Part shown: positions 6,810-13,395 of the stretch, piece after piece
How positions within the stretch are numbered: the first letter of the stretch is position 1
How the letters are laid out: each line of letters opens with the position of its first letter
From: a virus
Strand: one strand, 5' to 3'
IMG/VR virus record: IMGVR_UViG_3300018067_000007
Location: 1-51,276 of that record
DNA: 51,276 bases
The notes under the pieces: model-generated
Told to the model about the DNA's origin: nothing
Databases searched by the model: none
What the model saw: the letters and a program-made list of their open reading frames with translations, nothing else
Program-made: the position numbers and the translations under genes

Positions 6810-7907
6810 TTACCCGACCAGGTCGAGCAGCTTGCCTGCGTCGCGTTCGACCTCGATCCGGTTCGACTGATATTCGACCCGGCGGGCGTAGGCGGTGATG
6901 CCGGTGACGGCATCCCAGATGGTTTCGATGGGCCGGTCCTCCTCGGAGATATGGACCAGCTTGATCGCCTCGGCCTGGGACGGGTTGAACCGCTTGGCGA
7001 GGAAATCGTGAACCGCGTCCTTGTCGCCGATCTTGGCCGACTGCGCCGAGGCGATGGCGTTGGTGATCGATGCCGACGACGACTGCGCGTAGACTTCCAG
7101 CGCGGGCGCCATTTCCTCGACCCAGCGATGCGGCGCTGCCGAGGTATGCCGCAGCCGGATTTCCTCATGTGCGGTCGCACCCCAGACGATCCGGTTCGAA
7201 CAGGTATAGTCGAACAGGAAAGTGGAAATGCCCAGGGTCGCAGCACCGACTTCGCTGTTCCAGAGGAAGAAGCCCCTGGCGAGCGAACCCGATTGGCCGT
7301 GGCGGCGGTTCGGGATGGTGATGCGGTTTTCCTCGTCGGCCAGGAAAACGAACATATCGCGGTCGGACCGGTACAGCGTCGTATTATTCTCGTCGATGAT
7401 CACCTTGCGGCCGAATTCTCCGGGGACGGTGAAGTCGCCGGTGACGCCGTCGCCGAAGCGGTCGATCAGCGCCGCGATGACGTCGTCGTTCCAGACCCTG
7501 CCGTAATTGGGGCCGGTCGCCGCCATCATCGTGCCCACCGAGGTCGGCGGGCTGTGGACGAGGGTGCCGATCTCGCTGACCTTGCGCTGCGAGAAAAGCC
7601 CGTAGTTGAGGCAGTCGGCGACCATCGGTGCGGGCAGCGTCCGGAGATAGCCAGCCGGGGCACCGATCAGGCCCGCCATCTGGTTGAAGGCGTGATGGGA
7701 AGGCCTGGACGGCACCCCGTTCATGATGACGGCGACCCCGTATTCTTCGCCCTCGATGGGCGCGGTGGTGATATCGCGGTTGGCGACGGTGCGGGTGACC
7801 GCCTCGCTACGGTATGTCTGCGACACCTGGTGCATGTCGGTCAGCGACTTGAAGCGTTCCTCGGGAGGGCGTTTCATCCATTCGTTCGACGCCTTTGTCA
7901 GTATCAT
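6810..7907 (-). CDS. DUF932 phage/plasmid-like protein, 365 aa
   Basis: This protein matches the DUF932 family (phage/plasmid-like protein) by its pattern: the RGFFLWNSEVGAATLGI segment at about residues 210-228 followed by FDYTCSNRIVWGA and an early GVPSRPSHHAF region. Members are widespread in phages and plasmids, often beside recombination genes, and their activity is unknown. GGCAGGAGTAAGCC precedes ATG 7907. It is the first large gene of the leftward operon driven from the promoter near 8140-8165. Confidence 0.85.
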   Translation of the reverse strand: MILTKASNEWMKRPPEERFKSLTDMHQVSQTYRSEAVTRTVANRDITTAPIEGEEYGVAVIMNGVPSRPSHHAFNQMAGLIGAPAGYLRTLPAPMVADCLNYGLFSQRKVSEIGTLVHSPPTSVGTMMAATGPNYGRVWNDDVIAALIDRFGDGVTGDFTVPGEFGRKVIIDENNTTLYRSDRDMFVFLADEENRITIPNRRHGQSGSLARGFFLWNSEVGAATLGISTFLFDYTCSNRIVWGATAHEEIRLRHTSAAPHRWVEEMAPALEVYAQSSSASITNAIASAQSAKIGDKDAVHDFLAKRFNPSQAEAIKLVHISEEDRPIETIWDAVTGITAYARRVEYQSNRIEVERDAGKLLDLVG

Positions 7908-7977
7908 GTTGGCTTACTCCTGCCGCCCCGCTCGGCGGTGTTCCTTCGGTGCAGCCAGGCGGGGTCTGGCAGCGAGC

Positions 7978-8094
7978 TCAATAGTCGTCGATGCGGTCGG
8001 TATATTCGATGATCGACAGGACGATGGTGACGAGGGCGACCGACCCGGCCATCGGGAAGGCGAGCCAGGTCAGTGCGTCGAGAAATCCGGCCAT
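7978..8094 (-). CDS. Small single-span membrane protein, 38 aa
   Basis: First gene of the leftward operon, starting MAGFLDALTWLAFP with one hydrophobic helix (ending near VLSII) and an acidic C-terminus (EYTDRIDDY). AAGGAT stands 7 bases before ATG 8094. The leader upstream carries the GGGGCACGGCCCC hairpin at 8114-8126. Function unknown; candidates are a holin-like or host-membrane-modifying peptide. Confidence 0.6.
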   Translation of the reverse strand: MAGFLDALTWLAFPMAGSVALVTIVLSIIEYTDRIDDY

Positions 8095-8113
8095 CGGTTC
8101 GATCCTTATCGGC

Positions 8114-8126
8114 GGGGCCGTGCCCC
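8114..8126 (-). promoter_or_regulatory. Leader hairpin GGGGCACGGCCCC
   Basis: A short GC hairpin located 12 to 24 nt after the -10 box of the leftward promoter and before the ribosome binding site of the membrane-protein gene. The identical 13-mer occurs at 50875-50887, and close variants occur in five other phage leaders. Likely an RNA element acting in mRNA stability, attenuation or antitermination (inference). Confidence 0.55.
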
Positions 8127-8137
8127 TGGAAAAAAAC

Positions 8138-8165
8138 ACCTTACATGGCGGATGCCAAGAGTAAA
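8138..8165 (-). promoter_or_regulatory. Leftward early promoter
   Basis: On the minus strand TTTACT (8165-8160), a 16-bp spacer and TAAGGT (8143-8138). The operator palindrome at 8173-8189 lies seven bases upstream of the -35. The same geometry occurs at 20358-20385, 20748-20775, 24321-24348 and (17-bp spacer) 50898-50926, which supports the call. It would drive the membrane protein, DUF932 and the recombination genes. Confidence 0.6.
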
Positions 8166-8172
8166 CACCCGA

Positions 8173-8189
8173 TTTCGCGCATTGCGAAA
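8173..8189. promoter_or_regulatory. Operator palindrome TTTCGC-GCATT-GCGAAA
   Basis: Perfect 6-bp arms with a 5-bp spacer. It lies between the divergent leftward and rightward blocks and 98 bases upstream of the HTH gene at 8287, a natural place for a master operator. Flanking sequence extends the symmetry loosely (CCCGATTTCG at 8168 and CGAAAATCGGG at 8206). Confidence 0.7.
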
Positions 8190-8286
8190 ATGCTTCGCGC
8201 CAGGCCGAAAATCGGGTAAGGCGCGGCTGTCCGTGGGATGTCTCGCGGAGTTCGCTATTGGAGGAACAGGTCTGAGGAAATGACAT

Positions 8287-8580
8287 ATGGCTGAGAAAAT
8301 CGTGATGAAATCGGTGGTCGAGAAAGCGCCGCCTGCGACCCAGCGATGGGCAGCACCTGGTGGGCATCGGCTGTCCGACTTCGCCGAGCAGGCTGGCATT
8401 TCGGTAAGCTATGCCAGCCAGCTTTTGTCGAACAATCACCATCGCCGCAATCCGACGATTGTTCTGGCGCTCGACATCTATCACAAGACCGGCGTGAAGC
8501 TGGGCCTGCTGGTCGGTGCCAGCCGCGCCGAGATCAACACGGTCGCCCGCATGGTGGAGCGGACCGGCCTCGCTAATTGA
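8287..8580 (+). CDS. Cro/CI-type helix-turn-helix regulator, 97 aa
   Basis: GAGGAAA precedes ATG 8287. Residues 34 to 60 (LSDFAEQAGISVSYASQLLS) form a helix-turn-helix, followed by a helical C-terminal part that could dimerise. It is the first gene rightward of the divergent control region holding the 8173-8189 operator, and it is followed by its own terminator. It is the best candidate for the protein that reads the repeated TTTCGC-N5-GCGAAA operators, but this is inferred from position only. It lacks the CI peptidase domain, so it would be a Cro-like or plain repressor. Confidence 0.75.
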   Translation: MAEKIVMKSVVEKAPPATQRWAAPGGHRLSDFAEQAGISVSYASQLLSNNHHRRNPTIVLALDIYHKTGVKLGLLVGASRAEINTVARMVERTGLAN

Positions 8581-8592
8581 GCTCACCAATCC

Positions 8593-8640
8593 CGACGCGC
8601 TCGACGGCCCTGAACCGGCTTTCGGGCGCGTCGTCGTTTT
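8593..8640 (+). terminator. Probable intrinsic terminator after the HTH regulator
   Basis: CGACGCGC (8593-8600) pairs with GCGCGTCG (8626-8633), followed by TCGTTTT (T-run 8637-8640). The loop is long (25 bases) but holds further partial pairing. It isolates the regulator from the replication genes. Confidence 0.5.
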
Positions 8641-8795
8641 CGGCTTTATGATCTGACGGGGATATTGTTTGATCGTTGACGCCCGACTTTCATGGGCGCA
8701 AAAAAACGGGAGCGCGTCCCGATCAAAGTCGCGCCCCCGTCGAAGGAACGTCCATTGGATATCCGACCCGACACCCTGACGCAAGCCCGGTTATC

Positions 8796-9545
8796 ATGAT
8801 GAACCGCATGGAGTGGGCGTGGACCGCAACGGCCCACCATTCCAGCGCCGCTCGCCTCGTCCTGCTCGCGTTGACCATGCGCGCGAACAGCAAAAGCCTG
8901 GAATGTTGGCCGTCGATGTCCCGGCTCGCCGCCGATGCGAATACGTCGATCAATACGGTCAAGAAAGGGCTTCGTGAACTTTCCGCCGCAGGATTGCTCG
9001 ACATCATCCCGCGCCCGTCCACCGATGGTGGTCGGGAGAAGTCACACCTCTACCGATTGCGGGTAGGGGATCAAAATCTGATGGGGTCAAATTTTGATGG
9101 GATCAATTCTGGACCCCCTACCCCGTCAAATTTTGACGGCATACCGGGTCAAAATTTGCCCCCTAACCCAAGGAAGAAGGAACCCAAGGAAGGAACCCAA
9201 GGAAGTGTGTCACACGCAAAGCCTGATCCGTTTCCATGTCCTGTCAATGTGGACGAGGGCACCTGGCGGGACTTCGTCGCCGTCAACCGCAAGAAGCACC
9301 CGCTGACGGAAACCGCCTACAAGGCCATCGTCAAAAAACTGGATGGCTGGGCAAGCGAAGGCTTGAGCCCTGCCGACATCGTTGAGGCGACGGTCGAGAA
9401 TGGCTGGCGAACGGTATGGCTCCCGAACGAACTTCAACACGAAGGAGGAACACGCAATGGATCGAGGAAGGGAAATAGCGCGTCGCTCGCACTCTGGCGA
9501 CACATCGACGAACAAGCGCGAGCGGATCGGGAAGATCGTCGCTGA
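8796..9545 (+). CDS. O-like replication initiator with a winged-helix N-terminus
   Basis: From ATG 8796 the 249-residue protein starts MMNRMEWAWTATAHH. Residues 10 to 75 (ARLVLLALTMRAN, WPSMSRLAADANTSINTVKKGLREL) match the winged-helix region of phage O-type initiators (helix_turn_helix_36-like). The middle (residues about 90-130) is low in structure and encoded by iteron-like DNA; the C-terminal domain (VDEGTWRDFVAVNRKKHPLTE) resembles the domain found at the end of DnaA/DnaD-like phage initiators. It would bind the origin and recruit the helicase loader encoded next. A 14-codon TTG-started leader ORF (8755-8799) with AAGGAAC upstream overlaps the ATG as ATGA. An upstream start is possible because the frame is open to 8676. 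Confidence 0.75.
   Translation: MMNRMEWAWTATAHHSSAARLVLLALTMRANSKSLECWPSMSRLAADANTSINTVKKGLRELSAAGLLDIIPRPSTDGGREKSHLYRLRVGDQNLMGSNFDGINSGPPTPSNFDGIPGQNLPPNPRKKEPKEGTQGSVSHAKPDPFPCPVNVDEGTWRDFVAVNRKKHPLTETAYKAIVKKLDGWASEGLSPADIVEATVENGWRTVWLPNELQHEGGTRNGSRKGNSASLALWRHIDEQARADREDRR
9069..9158. repeat. Iteron-like repeats, candidate replication origin
   Basis: Five copies of a GTCAAATTTTGAYGG-like unit lie within 90 bases inside the O-like gene: 9069-9084, 9086-9100, 9101-9112 (diverged), 9124-9139 and 9148-9158 (partial). Several are themselves near-palindromic around AAATTT. An A/G-rich stretch with a repeated GGAACCCAAGGAAG follows (about 9170-9205). Lambda and many relatives place the origin inside the initiator gene with such iterons followed by an easily melted region. 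Confidence 0.65.
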
Positions 9546-9912
9546 GTTAGGGATGCGATACGAACCGGCGACTGAGAAGGAAGCGTTCGCCGCCAAGCTG
9601 GCGCTGCTCGTCACCGATCTTGCCGAGCTCGATCCGGGGATGCTCGAAAGGGCGGTCCAGGGATGGGTGAAGCAAAACCCGTTCATGCCTCGGGCGTCGG
9701 ACTTGCGCGGGATGGTCGAGGACATCGGCAAGATGCAGACCGGAACGGGGCTGTCGCACATCAAACGGATGCAGATCATTGTCCGCGAGTGCAACGCGAA
9801 CCTAGTCAAATGGGGCCTCCTTGGCGTCGAATGGTATCTCGACGACAGCCTCTGCCTGAAATTGCGCGACATGCCCCGCCGCCGTCCCGAATGGTATGAT
9901 GACCCCGATTGA
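9457..9912 (+). CDS. Possible helicase loader (P-like position), 151 aa
   Basis: GGAGGAACACGCA precedes ATG 9457 (MDRGREIARRS). The gene overlaps the O-like gene by 89 bases. The part MLERAVQGWVKQNPFMPRASDLRGMVEDI (two short stretches) recalls the region of lambda P-like and other phage loaders in which a Pro-containing loop follows a Trp helix. Position directly after the initiator favours a replication role. No nucleotide-binding motif is present, so it is not a DnaC-type ATPase. Confidence 0.55.
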   Translation: MDRGREIARRSHSGDTSTNKRERIGKIVAELGMRYEPATEKEAFAAKLALLVTDLAELDPGMLERAVQGWVKQNPFMPRASDLRGMVEDIGKMQTGTGLSHIKRMQIIVRECNANLVKWGLLGVEWYLDDSLCLKLRDMPRRRPEWYDDPD

Positions 9913-9915
9913 CGG

Positions 9916-9932
9916 CTTTGCGATCAGCGAAA
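9916..9932. promoter_or_regulatory. Imperfect operator CTTTGC-GATCA-GCGAAA
   Basis: The right half and spacer match the phage operator (the spacer TATCA is seen at two perfect sites); the left half matches at four of six bases. It lies just upstream of the gene at 9987, followed by a GGGGCATATGCCCC palindrome in the leader. Confidence 0.4.
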
Positions 9933-9951
9933 ATTGTTGTACTTCGGCGAT

Positions 9952-9965
9952 GGGGCATATGCCCC
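9952..9965 (+). promoter_or_regulatory. Leader palindrome GGGGCATATGCCCC
   Basis: A perfect 14-bp palindrome 21 bases upstream of ATG 9987, of the same GGGGC-GCCCC class as the other phage leader hairpins. It may act as an RNA hairpin in the 5' untranslated region. Confidence 0.5.
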
Positions 9966-9986
9966 GCATTGACAGGAGTTTAGCAA

Positions 9987-10526
9987 ATGGAAGCTACGAC
10001 GAAAAAGCGCGTCACCCGCGCCGCCTATATGGCCGACGACACAAAGCAAGAGCTCATCGCCAAATTGACTGATGCTCATCAGCGCACCAAGGATAGCGAC
10101 GGCGGCGAGTTCTACGCCAGCCTGAGCAACTACTTTCGCCAATGGGGATCGCTGACCGAAAAGCAGGAGGTTGCTTTCCTCGACGCGCTGGAACGCGACC
10201 AGGTCGCATCCGAGCATGTCGGCAAGATCGGCGAGCGCCGCGAGTTCCGGCTCACCCTGGTCCGCTATTGGATCGGCACCGCCCATTATAACGGCGGCGA
10301 ATATCTCGGCTATATTTTCGAGGACGCCGAGGGCAACCGCTTTTCCTATCTCGGCAACCGGCTCGGGATGGAGGACGGCGACACCCGGACGATCAAGGCG
10401 ACGGTCAAGGCGCACGAAGAGCGCGAAGGGGTGAAGCAGACCCGGCTCAAGCGGCCCGTCATCATCGATGAGCCGTCTCTCGCACCCCGCTTCGTTGCCG
10501 GTGCGACGCCGATCAAACTCGCATGA
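9987..10526 (+). CDS. Hypothetical early protein, 179 aa
   Basis: GACAGGAGTTTAGCAA precedes ATG 9987. A segment at residues 45 to 65 (LSNYFRQWGSLTEKQEVAF) resembles a short helical motif seen in phage replication-associated proteins of unknown role; the centre (RLTLVRYWIGTAHYNGGEYLG) is beta-rich and might be an OB or similar fold. The leader has the operator half-site and GGGGC-GCCCC hairpin, so it is likely under the phage operator system. No firm assignment. Confidence 0.65.
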   Translation: MEATTKKRVTRAAYMADDTKQELIAKLTDAHQRTKDSDGGEFYASLSNYFRQWGSLTEKQEVAFLDALERDQVASEHVGKIGERREFRLTLVRYWIGTAHYNGGEYLGYIFEDAEGNRFSYLGNRLGMEDGDTRTIKATVKAHEEREGVKQTRLKRPVIIDEPSLAPRFVAGATPIKLA

Positions 10527-10774
10527 GGCATGCCTGGATACCGCTCATCGAGGTCACCCCGACCGGATCGAATTGGGTGACGATCATATGCGGCGGCAGG
10601 GTCGTCGCGACGATGCACGGCCCGAACCAATATGCCAACGCGCGGCGGATCGTCACCGCCGTCAACCAAGGAAGGAACACCGATGTCGAAACCCATCCCG
10701 GAAGTCCGCAAGGACCTCATCATGCAGGCGAGCCATTTGGAGCAGACGGCGATCCGCCTGCGCCACTCGATTGA
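10523..10774 (+). CDS. Hypothetical protein, 83 aa
   Basis: ATG 10523 overlaps the previous stop by ATGA. The first 52 residues (MRHAWIPLIEVTPTGSN, then NARRIVTAVNQGRN) look genuine; the last 30, which overlap the next gene by 92 bases, are Pro/Gly rich and look like shadow coding. The protein may recently have lost its original stop. Function unknown. Confidence 0.5.
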   Translation: MRHAWIPLIEVTPTGSNWVTIICGGRVVATMHGPNQYANARRIVTAVNQGRNTDVETHPGSPQGPHHAGEPFGADGDPPAPLD

Positions 10775-11048
10775 TGAGATCGAAAAGCAGGCCGAACTGC
10801 TCGACACGCTGGCCGAATATCTCCGCTATCTGGCCGAGGAAACCAAACGCGCCTCGCCCAATGGCCGCGCACCGATTGCATCGGCACCGATGACCACCAA
10901 GCTGGCGGGCAAGATCAAGGTTTACGCCAGGGCCTATCCCGATGCCTCGCACCAGGAAATCGCCGCGCTGTTCGATGTCAATCCAGGCCGGGTGTCCGAG
11001 GCGCTGGCGGGCAAGTATAATTTCCCGCGCGTCAAGGAGGGCGTATGA
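10683..11048 (+). CDS. Small HTH-type protein with a helical N-terminus, 121 aa
   Basis: AAGGAAGGAACACCG precedes ATG 10683 (MSKPIPEVRK). Residues 10 to 60 are predicted helices (coiled coil); residues 80 to 115 (AYPDASHQEIAALFDVNPGRVSEAL) form a helix-turn-helix of the kind found in small phage DNA-binding proteins. The stop overlaps the next start by ATGA. Confidence 0.65.
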   Translation: MSKPIPEVRKDLIMQASHLEQTAIRLRHSIDEIEKQAELLDTLAEYLRYLAEETKRASPNGRAPIASAPMTTKLAGKIKVYARAYPDASHQEIAALFDVNPGRVSEALAGKYNFPRVKEGV

Positions 11049-11209
11049 CCAGGCCATTCTACACCTCGGGCATCACCTGTCCCGACTGCGGCAGCAGGCA
11101 TTGGGACGTTCGACGGTCAACCGCCGAGTGTTGTTGCTGTGGTAACGTCCTGCTGCTCCGCACCGCGCCCGACGCCATCCCGAAAGACCGAACCCATGAG
11201 CGCCTATGA
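11045..11209 (+). CDS. Zinc-ribbon protein, 54 aa
   Basis: Too short for most gene callers. Starts MTRPFYTSGITC with ATGA overlap at 11045-11048. A CPDC knuckle at residues 12-15 and a run of Cys (AECCCCGN, residues 29-36) make a two-knuckle zinc ribbon. Its size and pattern are loosely like the Com-type zinc fingers that control mom translation in Mu, but it is far from the mom-like genes and the resemblance could be generic. Confidence 0.6.
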   Translation: MTRPFYTSGITCPDCGSRHWDVRRSTAECCCCGNVLLLRTAPDAIPKDRTHERL

Positions 11210-11474
11210 GCCCGAAGGCTTCGATGGGGATCTGAAGCAGGCCGGTCGGCGGATGAAAGCCATCCGCGAGAAGGTCGGGCTGGAAATCGAGGAGCTCGCC
11301 GAGCTGCTTCGGATCAGCGACACATCGGGGATGCGCCAGATGGAACGCGGCAAGCGCCGGATCAGCGGGCCGGTCCGCCTGGTGCTCGAAATGCTCGAGG
11401 ACGGGCGGCTTGATCCGGCGGACGAACTGGACGAGATTGTCGATGAATTGGAGGACGACGAGCAGCAGCGATGA
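11196..11474 (+). CDS. XRE-type helix-turn-helix protein, 92 aa
   Basis: From ATG 11196 (MSAYEPEGFDG). Residues 15 to 60 (RRMKAIREKVGLEIEELAELL, then RQMERGKRRIS) are an XRE-family DNA-binding domain, followed by an acidic tail (DELDEIVDELEDDEQQR). It overlaps both neighbours. A second candidate regulator of phage promoters besides the gene at 8287. Confidence 0.7.
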   Translation: MSAYEPEGFDGDLKQAGRRMKAIREKVGLEIEELAELLRISDTSGMRQMERGKRRISGPVRLVLEMLEDGRLDPADELDEIVDELEDDEQQR

Positions 11475-11665
11475 ACGTCACCACCGAGCAAATCGCGCTG
11501 GTCTATGCGGCATCGCTGCGGGCCTCGGGTAACGGCCTGATGGCCGATGAGCGGGCTTGCGAGGCGGTCAAGTCGTTCATCAACCTGACCGAGGAGCTAT
11601 CGGGCCAGCGGGCGACCTATGGCTATGGTCTGGCCGGAACCTTGAGCCATGAAAAGCGATCTTGA
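11471..11665 (+). CDS. Hypothetical protein, 64 aa
   Basis: ATGA overlap at 11471-11474 with the XRE gene. Starts MNVTTEQIALVYAASLRASG; predicted helical, no motif recognised. Confidence 0.55.
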   Translation: MNVTTEQIALVYAASLRASGNGLMADERACEAVKSFINLTEELSGQRATYGYGLAGTLSHEKRS

Positions 11666-11897
11666 ACCGCAGGCAGTGACGGCTCGGGAATATGCCCGAG
11701 CCGTCGGCATTTCCGAAGCCAAAGCCCATCACGATCTGGAAGCGATGACCGAGCGCGGGCTGTTCATGCGCGCCCCCGACGATAGCTATATCGTGACCGG
11801 GCTCGGCCTGTGGTGGGGCGAATTGGCGGGCGTGGTCAAGCCGTTCGACCCGGTCCACGGCTACCAGGCGCCGCCGATTTCGCGCAAAGCGAAATAA
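11649..11897 (+). CDS. Small winged-helix-like protein, 82 aa
   Basis: Starts MKSDLEPQAVTAREYARAVG. Residues 12 to 45 (AREYARAVGISEAKAHHDLEAMTERGLFMRA in part) read as a helix-turn-helix with a following wing. The last codons contain the perfect operator palindrome at 11878-11894 that serves the next transcription unit, so coding and control overlap here. Confidence 0.6.
   Translation: MKSDLEPQAVTAREYARAVGISEAKAHHDLEAMTERGLFMRAPDDSYIVTGLGLWWGELAGVVKPFDPVHGYQAPPISRKAK
11878..11894. promoter_or_regulatory. Operator palindrome TTTCGC-GCAAA-GCGAAA
   Basis: Perfect arms, located in the last codons of the winged-helix gene and just upstream of a promoter-like TTTCAT (11901-11906), 18-bp spacer and TATAAG (11925-11930). 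The sequence between operator and -35 (TAAGAG) is close to that at the 50934 site. Confidence 0.65.
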
Positions 11898-11900
11898 GAG

Positions 11901-11930
11901 TTTCATGGCCTGGTGCCGTCGTTGTATAAG
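11901..11930 (+). promoter_or_regulatory. Promoter of the 11954 transcription unit
   Basis: TTTCAT, 18-bp spacer, TATAAG, directly after the operator. It would start transcription about 15 to 20 bases upstream of ATG 11954. It lacks the GGGGC-GCCCC leader hairpin seen at other sites. Confidence 0.45.
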
Positions 11931-11953
11931 GGCCAAGCAACGGGGAAACGAGC

Positions 11954-12217
11954 ATGGAGCCGACCAAAGACGAACTCGCAGGCCACCTGTTCGATATCGA
12001 CGGCACCAGGTGGTACGCCCATATGCACGACGCCAACGGGATGATCACCGGCATCATGTCGCCCGAGGTGACGATCACGGTGCATAGCTTTTTCAGCCGT
12101 TCGCATTGGGCGCTGCGCGACATATCGGGTCACTATCTCCGTGTCCGTGGACGGGTGAAGTGCTTCAACGGGCCGCGCGCCGCCGCGACCGCTGCTGCGA
12201 CCTTCCCGCGATGCTAG
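11954..12217 (+). CDS. Hypothetical protein, 87 aa
   Basis: Starts MEPTKDELAGHLFDIDGTRW; CGGGGAAACGAGC precedes the ATG. A beta-rich centre (WYAHMHDANGMITGIMSPEVTI, two stretches) and an Arg/Ala-rich end that overlaps the next gene by 7 bases. First gene of an operator-controlled unit. Function unknown. Confidence 0.6.
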   Translation: MEPTKDELAGHLFDIDGTRWYAHMHDANGMITGIMSPEVTITVHSFFSRSHWALRDISGHYLRVRGRVKCFNGPRAAATAAATFPRC

Positions 12218-12447
12218 ATTTCCCGCTCACCAAGTTCCTCGCCCGCCTGCTGGCGATGACCGACCAGGAGCTCGCCGAGGCCGACCCGTTCCGCGCCGCG
12301 AGGACGTTCAAGATCAGGCTCGATTGGGCCGATGCCTATATCGCCGAGCAGCAGCTTTTGCGGGGCGTGGAGCCCGCCAAAGGGCCGCTGCACAAGCGAG
12401 CGCCAGGACCGTTCGCCGATCTGTTCGATGGGGAGGATGGGCCATGA
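12211..12447 (+). CDS. Hypothetical protein, 78 aa
   Basis: Starts MLDFPLTKFLARLLAMTDQE and is mostly helical. It overlaps its upstream and downstream neighbours (12211-12217, 12444-12447), supporting translation by coupling. No known motif. Confidence 0.55.
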   Translation: MLDFPLTKFLARLLAMTDQELAEADPFRAARTFKIRLDWADAYIAEQQLLRGVEPAKGPLHKRAPGPFADLFDGEDGP

Positions 12448-12647
12448 GACGCCCGCGACCTCCTGCCCGCGTTGTTGCCCGCACCATGTTCCTGGCAAGG
12501 TCAGCCAACCGGATCGAAAGGGCGCGCCAGATGAGCGCGGAAGGGCTGACCAAGGAGGATGCGGCAGACCATCTCGGGATGCACCTGGAAGCCTTCAACG
12601 CGATGCTTCGCGACCACCTTGGCAGCAAGAAATGGCCGATCACATAG
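12444..12647 (+). CDS. Small basic HTH-like protein, 67 aa
   Basis: GGGGAGGATGGGCC precedes ATG 12444. The first 25 residues are Arg-rich; residues 30 to 60 (MSAEGLTKEDAADHLGMHLEAFNAML, in two parts) look like a sigma-70 region 4 or resolvase-type helix-turn-helix. Possibly DNA binding. Confidence 0.55.
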   Translation: MRRPRPPARVVARTMFLARSANRIERARQMSAEGLTKEDAADHLGMHLEAFNAMLRDHLGSKKWPIT

Positions 12648-12655
12648 AGAGAAGA

Positions 12656-12850
12656 ATGATGGAGCCAGTCGTGCGTGCCTTCCCGAGCCCCGATGTCCGG
12701 GGAATGAGCTTGCGCGATTGGTTCGCAGGCCAGGCGCTGACCGCCATCGACGCGCCGCCCCTGTCCAACCGGGGCGTCGCGCTCTGGGCCTATGGTATTG
12801 CAGACGCGATGATGGCAGTCAGGGATGAGGCCCCTTCAACAGGAGAATGA
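12656..12850 (+). CDS. Small phage protein, copy 1 of a tandem family, 64 aa
   Basis: ATG 12656 or 12659. Contains SLRDWFAGQALTAI and, near the end, YGIADAMMAVR. The next two genes repeat this pattern: an R-D-W-F-A or R-E-Y-F-A box, a hydrophobic helix and an A-D-x-M helix. Proteins of this form are widespread among phages of Gram-negative hosts and have no known function. Confidence 0.6.
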   Translation: MMEPVVRAFPSPDVRGMSLRDWFAGQALTAIDAPPLSNRGVALWAYGIADAMMAVRDEAPSTGE

Positions 12851-12852
12851 CG

Positions 12853-13032
12853 ATGCCCGATGAAAAAGCACCTCCGGCGCTTGTCGAGACGATGACCCCG
12901 CGCGATTGGTTCGCCGCCGCCGTCCTGGTCGGCATCCTCATGCAGGACCGCAACGCCAAGCCCGAGGAATATGCCGACACGGCGTTCCGGGGAGCCGACC
13001 TGATGATGAGCTTCCGCGCCAGGCCCAAATGA
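12853..13032 (+). CDS. Small phage protein, copy 2 of a tandem family, 59 aa
   Basis: AGGAG lies seven bases before ATG 12853 and too close to the in-frame ATG 12847, so 12853 is preferred (59 residues rather than 61). Contains TPRDWFAAAVLVGILMQ and FRGADLMMSFR, the same layout as the preceding and following genes. Confidence 0.6.
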   Translation: MPDEKAPPALVETMTPRDWFAAAVLVGILMQDRNAKPEEYADTAFRGADLMMSFRARPK

Positions 13033-13044
13033 GAGGAACCGACC

Positions 13045-13278
13045 GTGACCGATGACAAGGCGATAGTCGATCCGCTGCCGGTCGATCCGGATGACGGGGC
13101 GAAAGCCTCGGGCCAGCCAGTTAATGCCCGCGAGTATTTCGCCGGGGTGATCCTCGGCGCGCTGATGTCGCAAAACCGCAACATGACGGCGGATGAAGCG
13201 ATGGCGACGGCCTGGCAATATGCCGACGAAATGCAGTTCATCGGGGTATGGGGACCGCCTGGCGGAAAAGACGAGTAG
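13045..13278 (+). CDS. Small phage protein, copy 3 of a tandem family, 77 aa
   Basis: GTG start at 13045 after GAGAGGAACCGACC. Contains NAREYFAGVILGALMSQNRN and WQYADEMQF, matching copies 1 and 2, with an extended N-terminus that includes DPLPV. Shared Asn/Asp-Arg-Asn segments with copy 2 (QDRNAKPEEYAD and QNRNMTADEA) indicate a recent duplication. Confidence 0.6.
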   Translation: MTDDKAIVDPLPVDPDDGAKASGQPVNAREYFAGVILGALMSQNRNMTADEAMATAWQYADEMQFIGVWGPPGGKDE

Positions 13279-13305
13279 CTAGCTTACAACAAAGGGACAA
13301 AGGGC

Positions 13306-13395
13306 ATGTGGATGATAAGGGGTGCGCTGGCGGTGCTGGCGATGGCGGGGATTTGGACGCTGATCTGGCAAGGCGTCGAATGGATGCTAGGATGA
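13306..13395 (+). CDS. Single-span mini membrane protein, 29 aa
   Basis: AAAGGGACAAAGGGC precedes ATG 13306. The peptide is one hydrophobic helix (ALAVLAMAGIWTLIW) between short charged ends. The stop overlaps ATG 13392 as ATGA. Such peptides in phages can be holin accessories or host-membrane modulators; this one cannot be assigned. Confidence 0.5.
   Translation: MWMIRGALAVLAMAGIWTLIWQGVEWMLG

Noticed and set aside
11045-11209. The zinc-ribbon protein as a Com regulator of the Mom-like genes
   Set aside because: The four Cys are suggestive, but the gene is 10 kb away in another transcript and lacks other Com features. Treated as an unassigned zinc ribbon.
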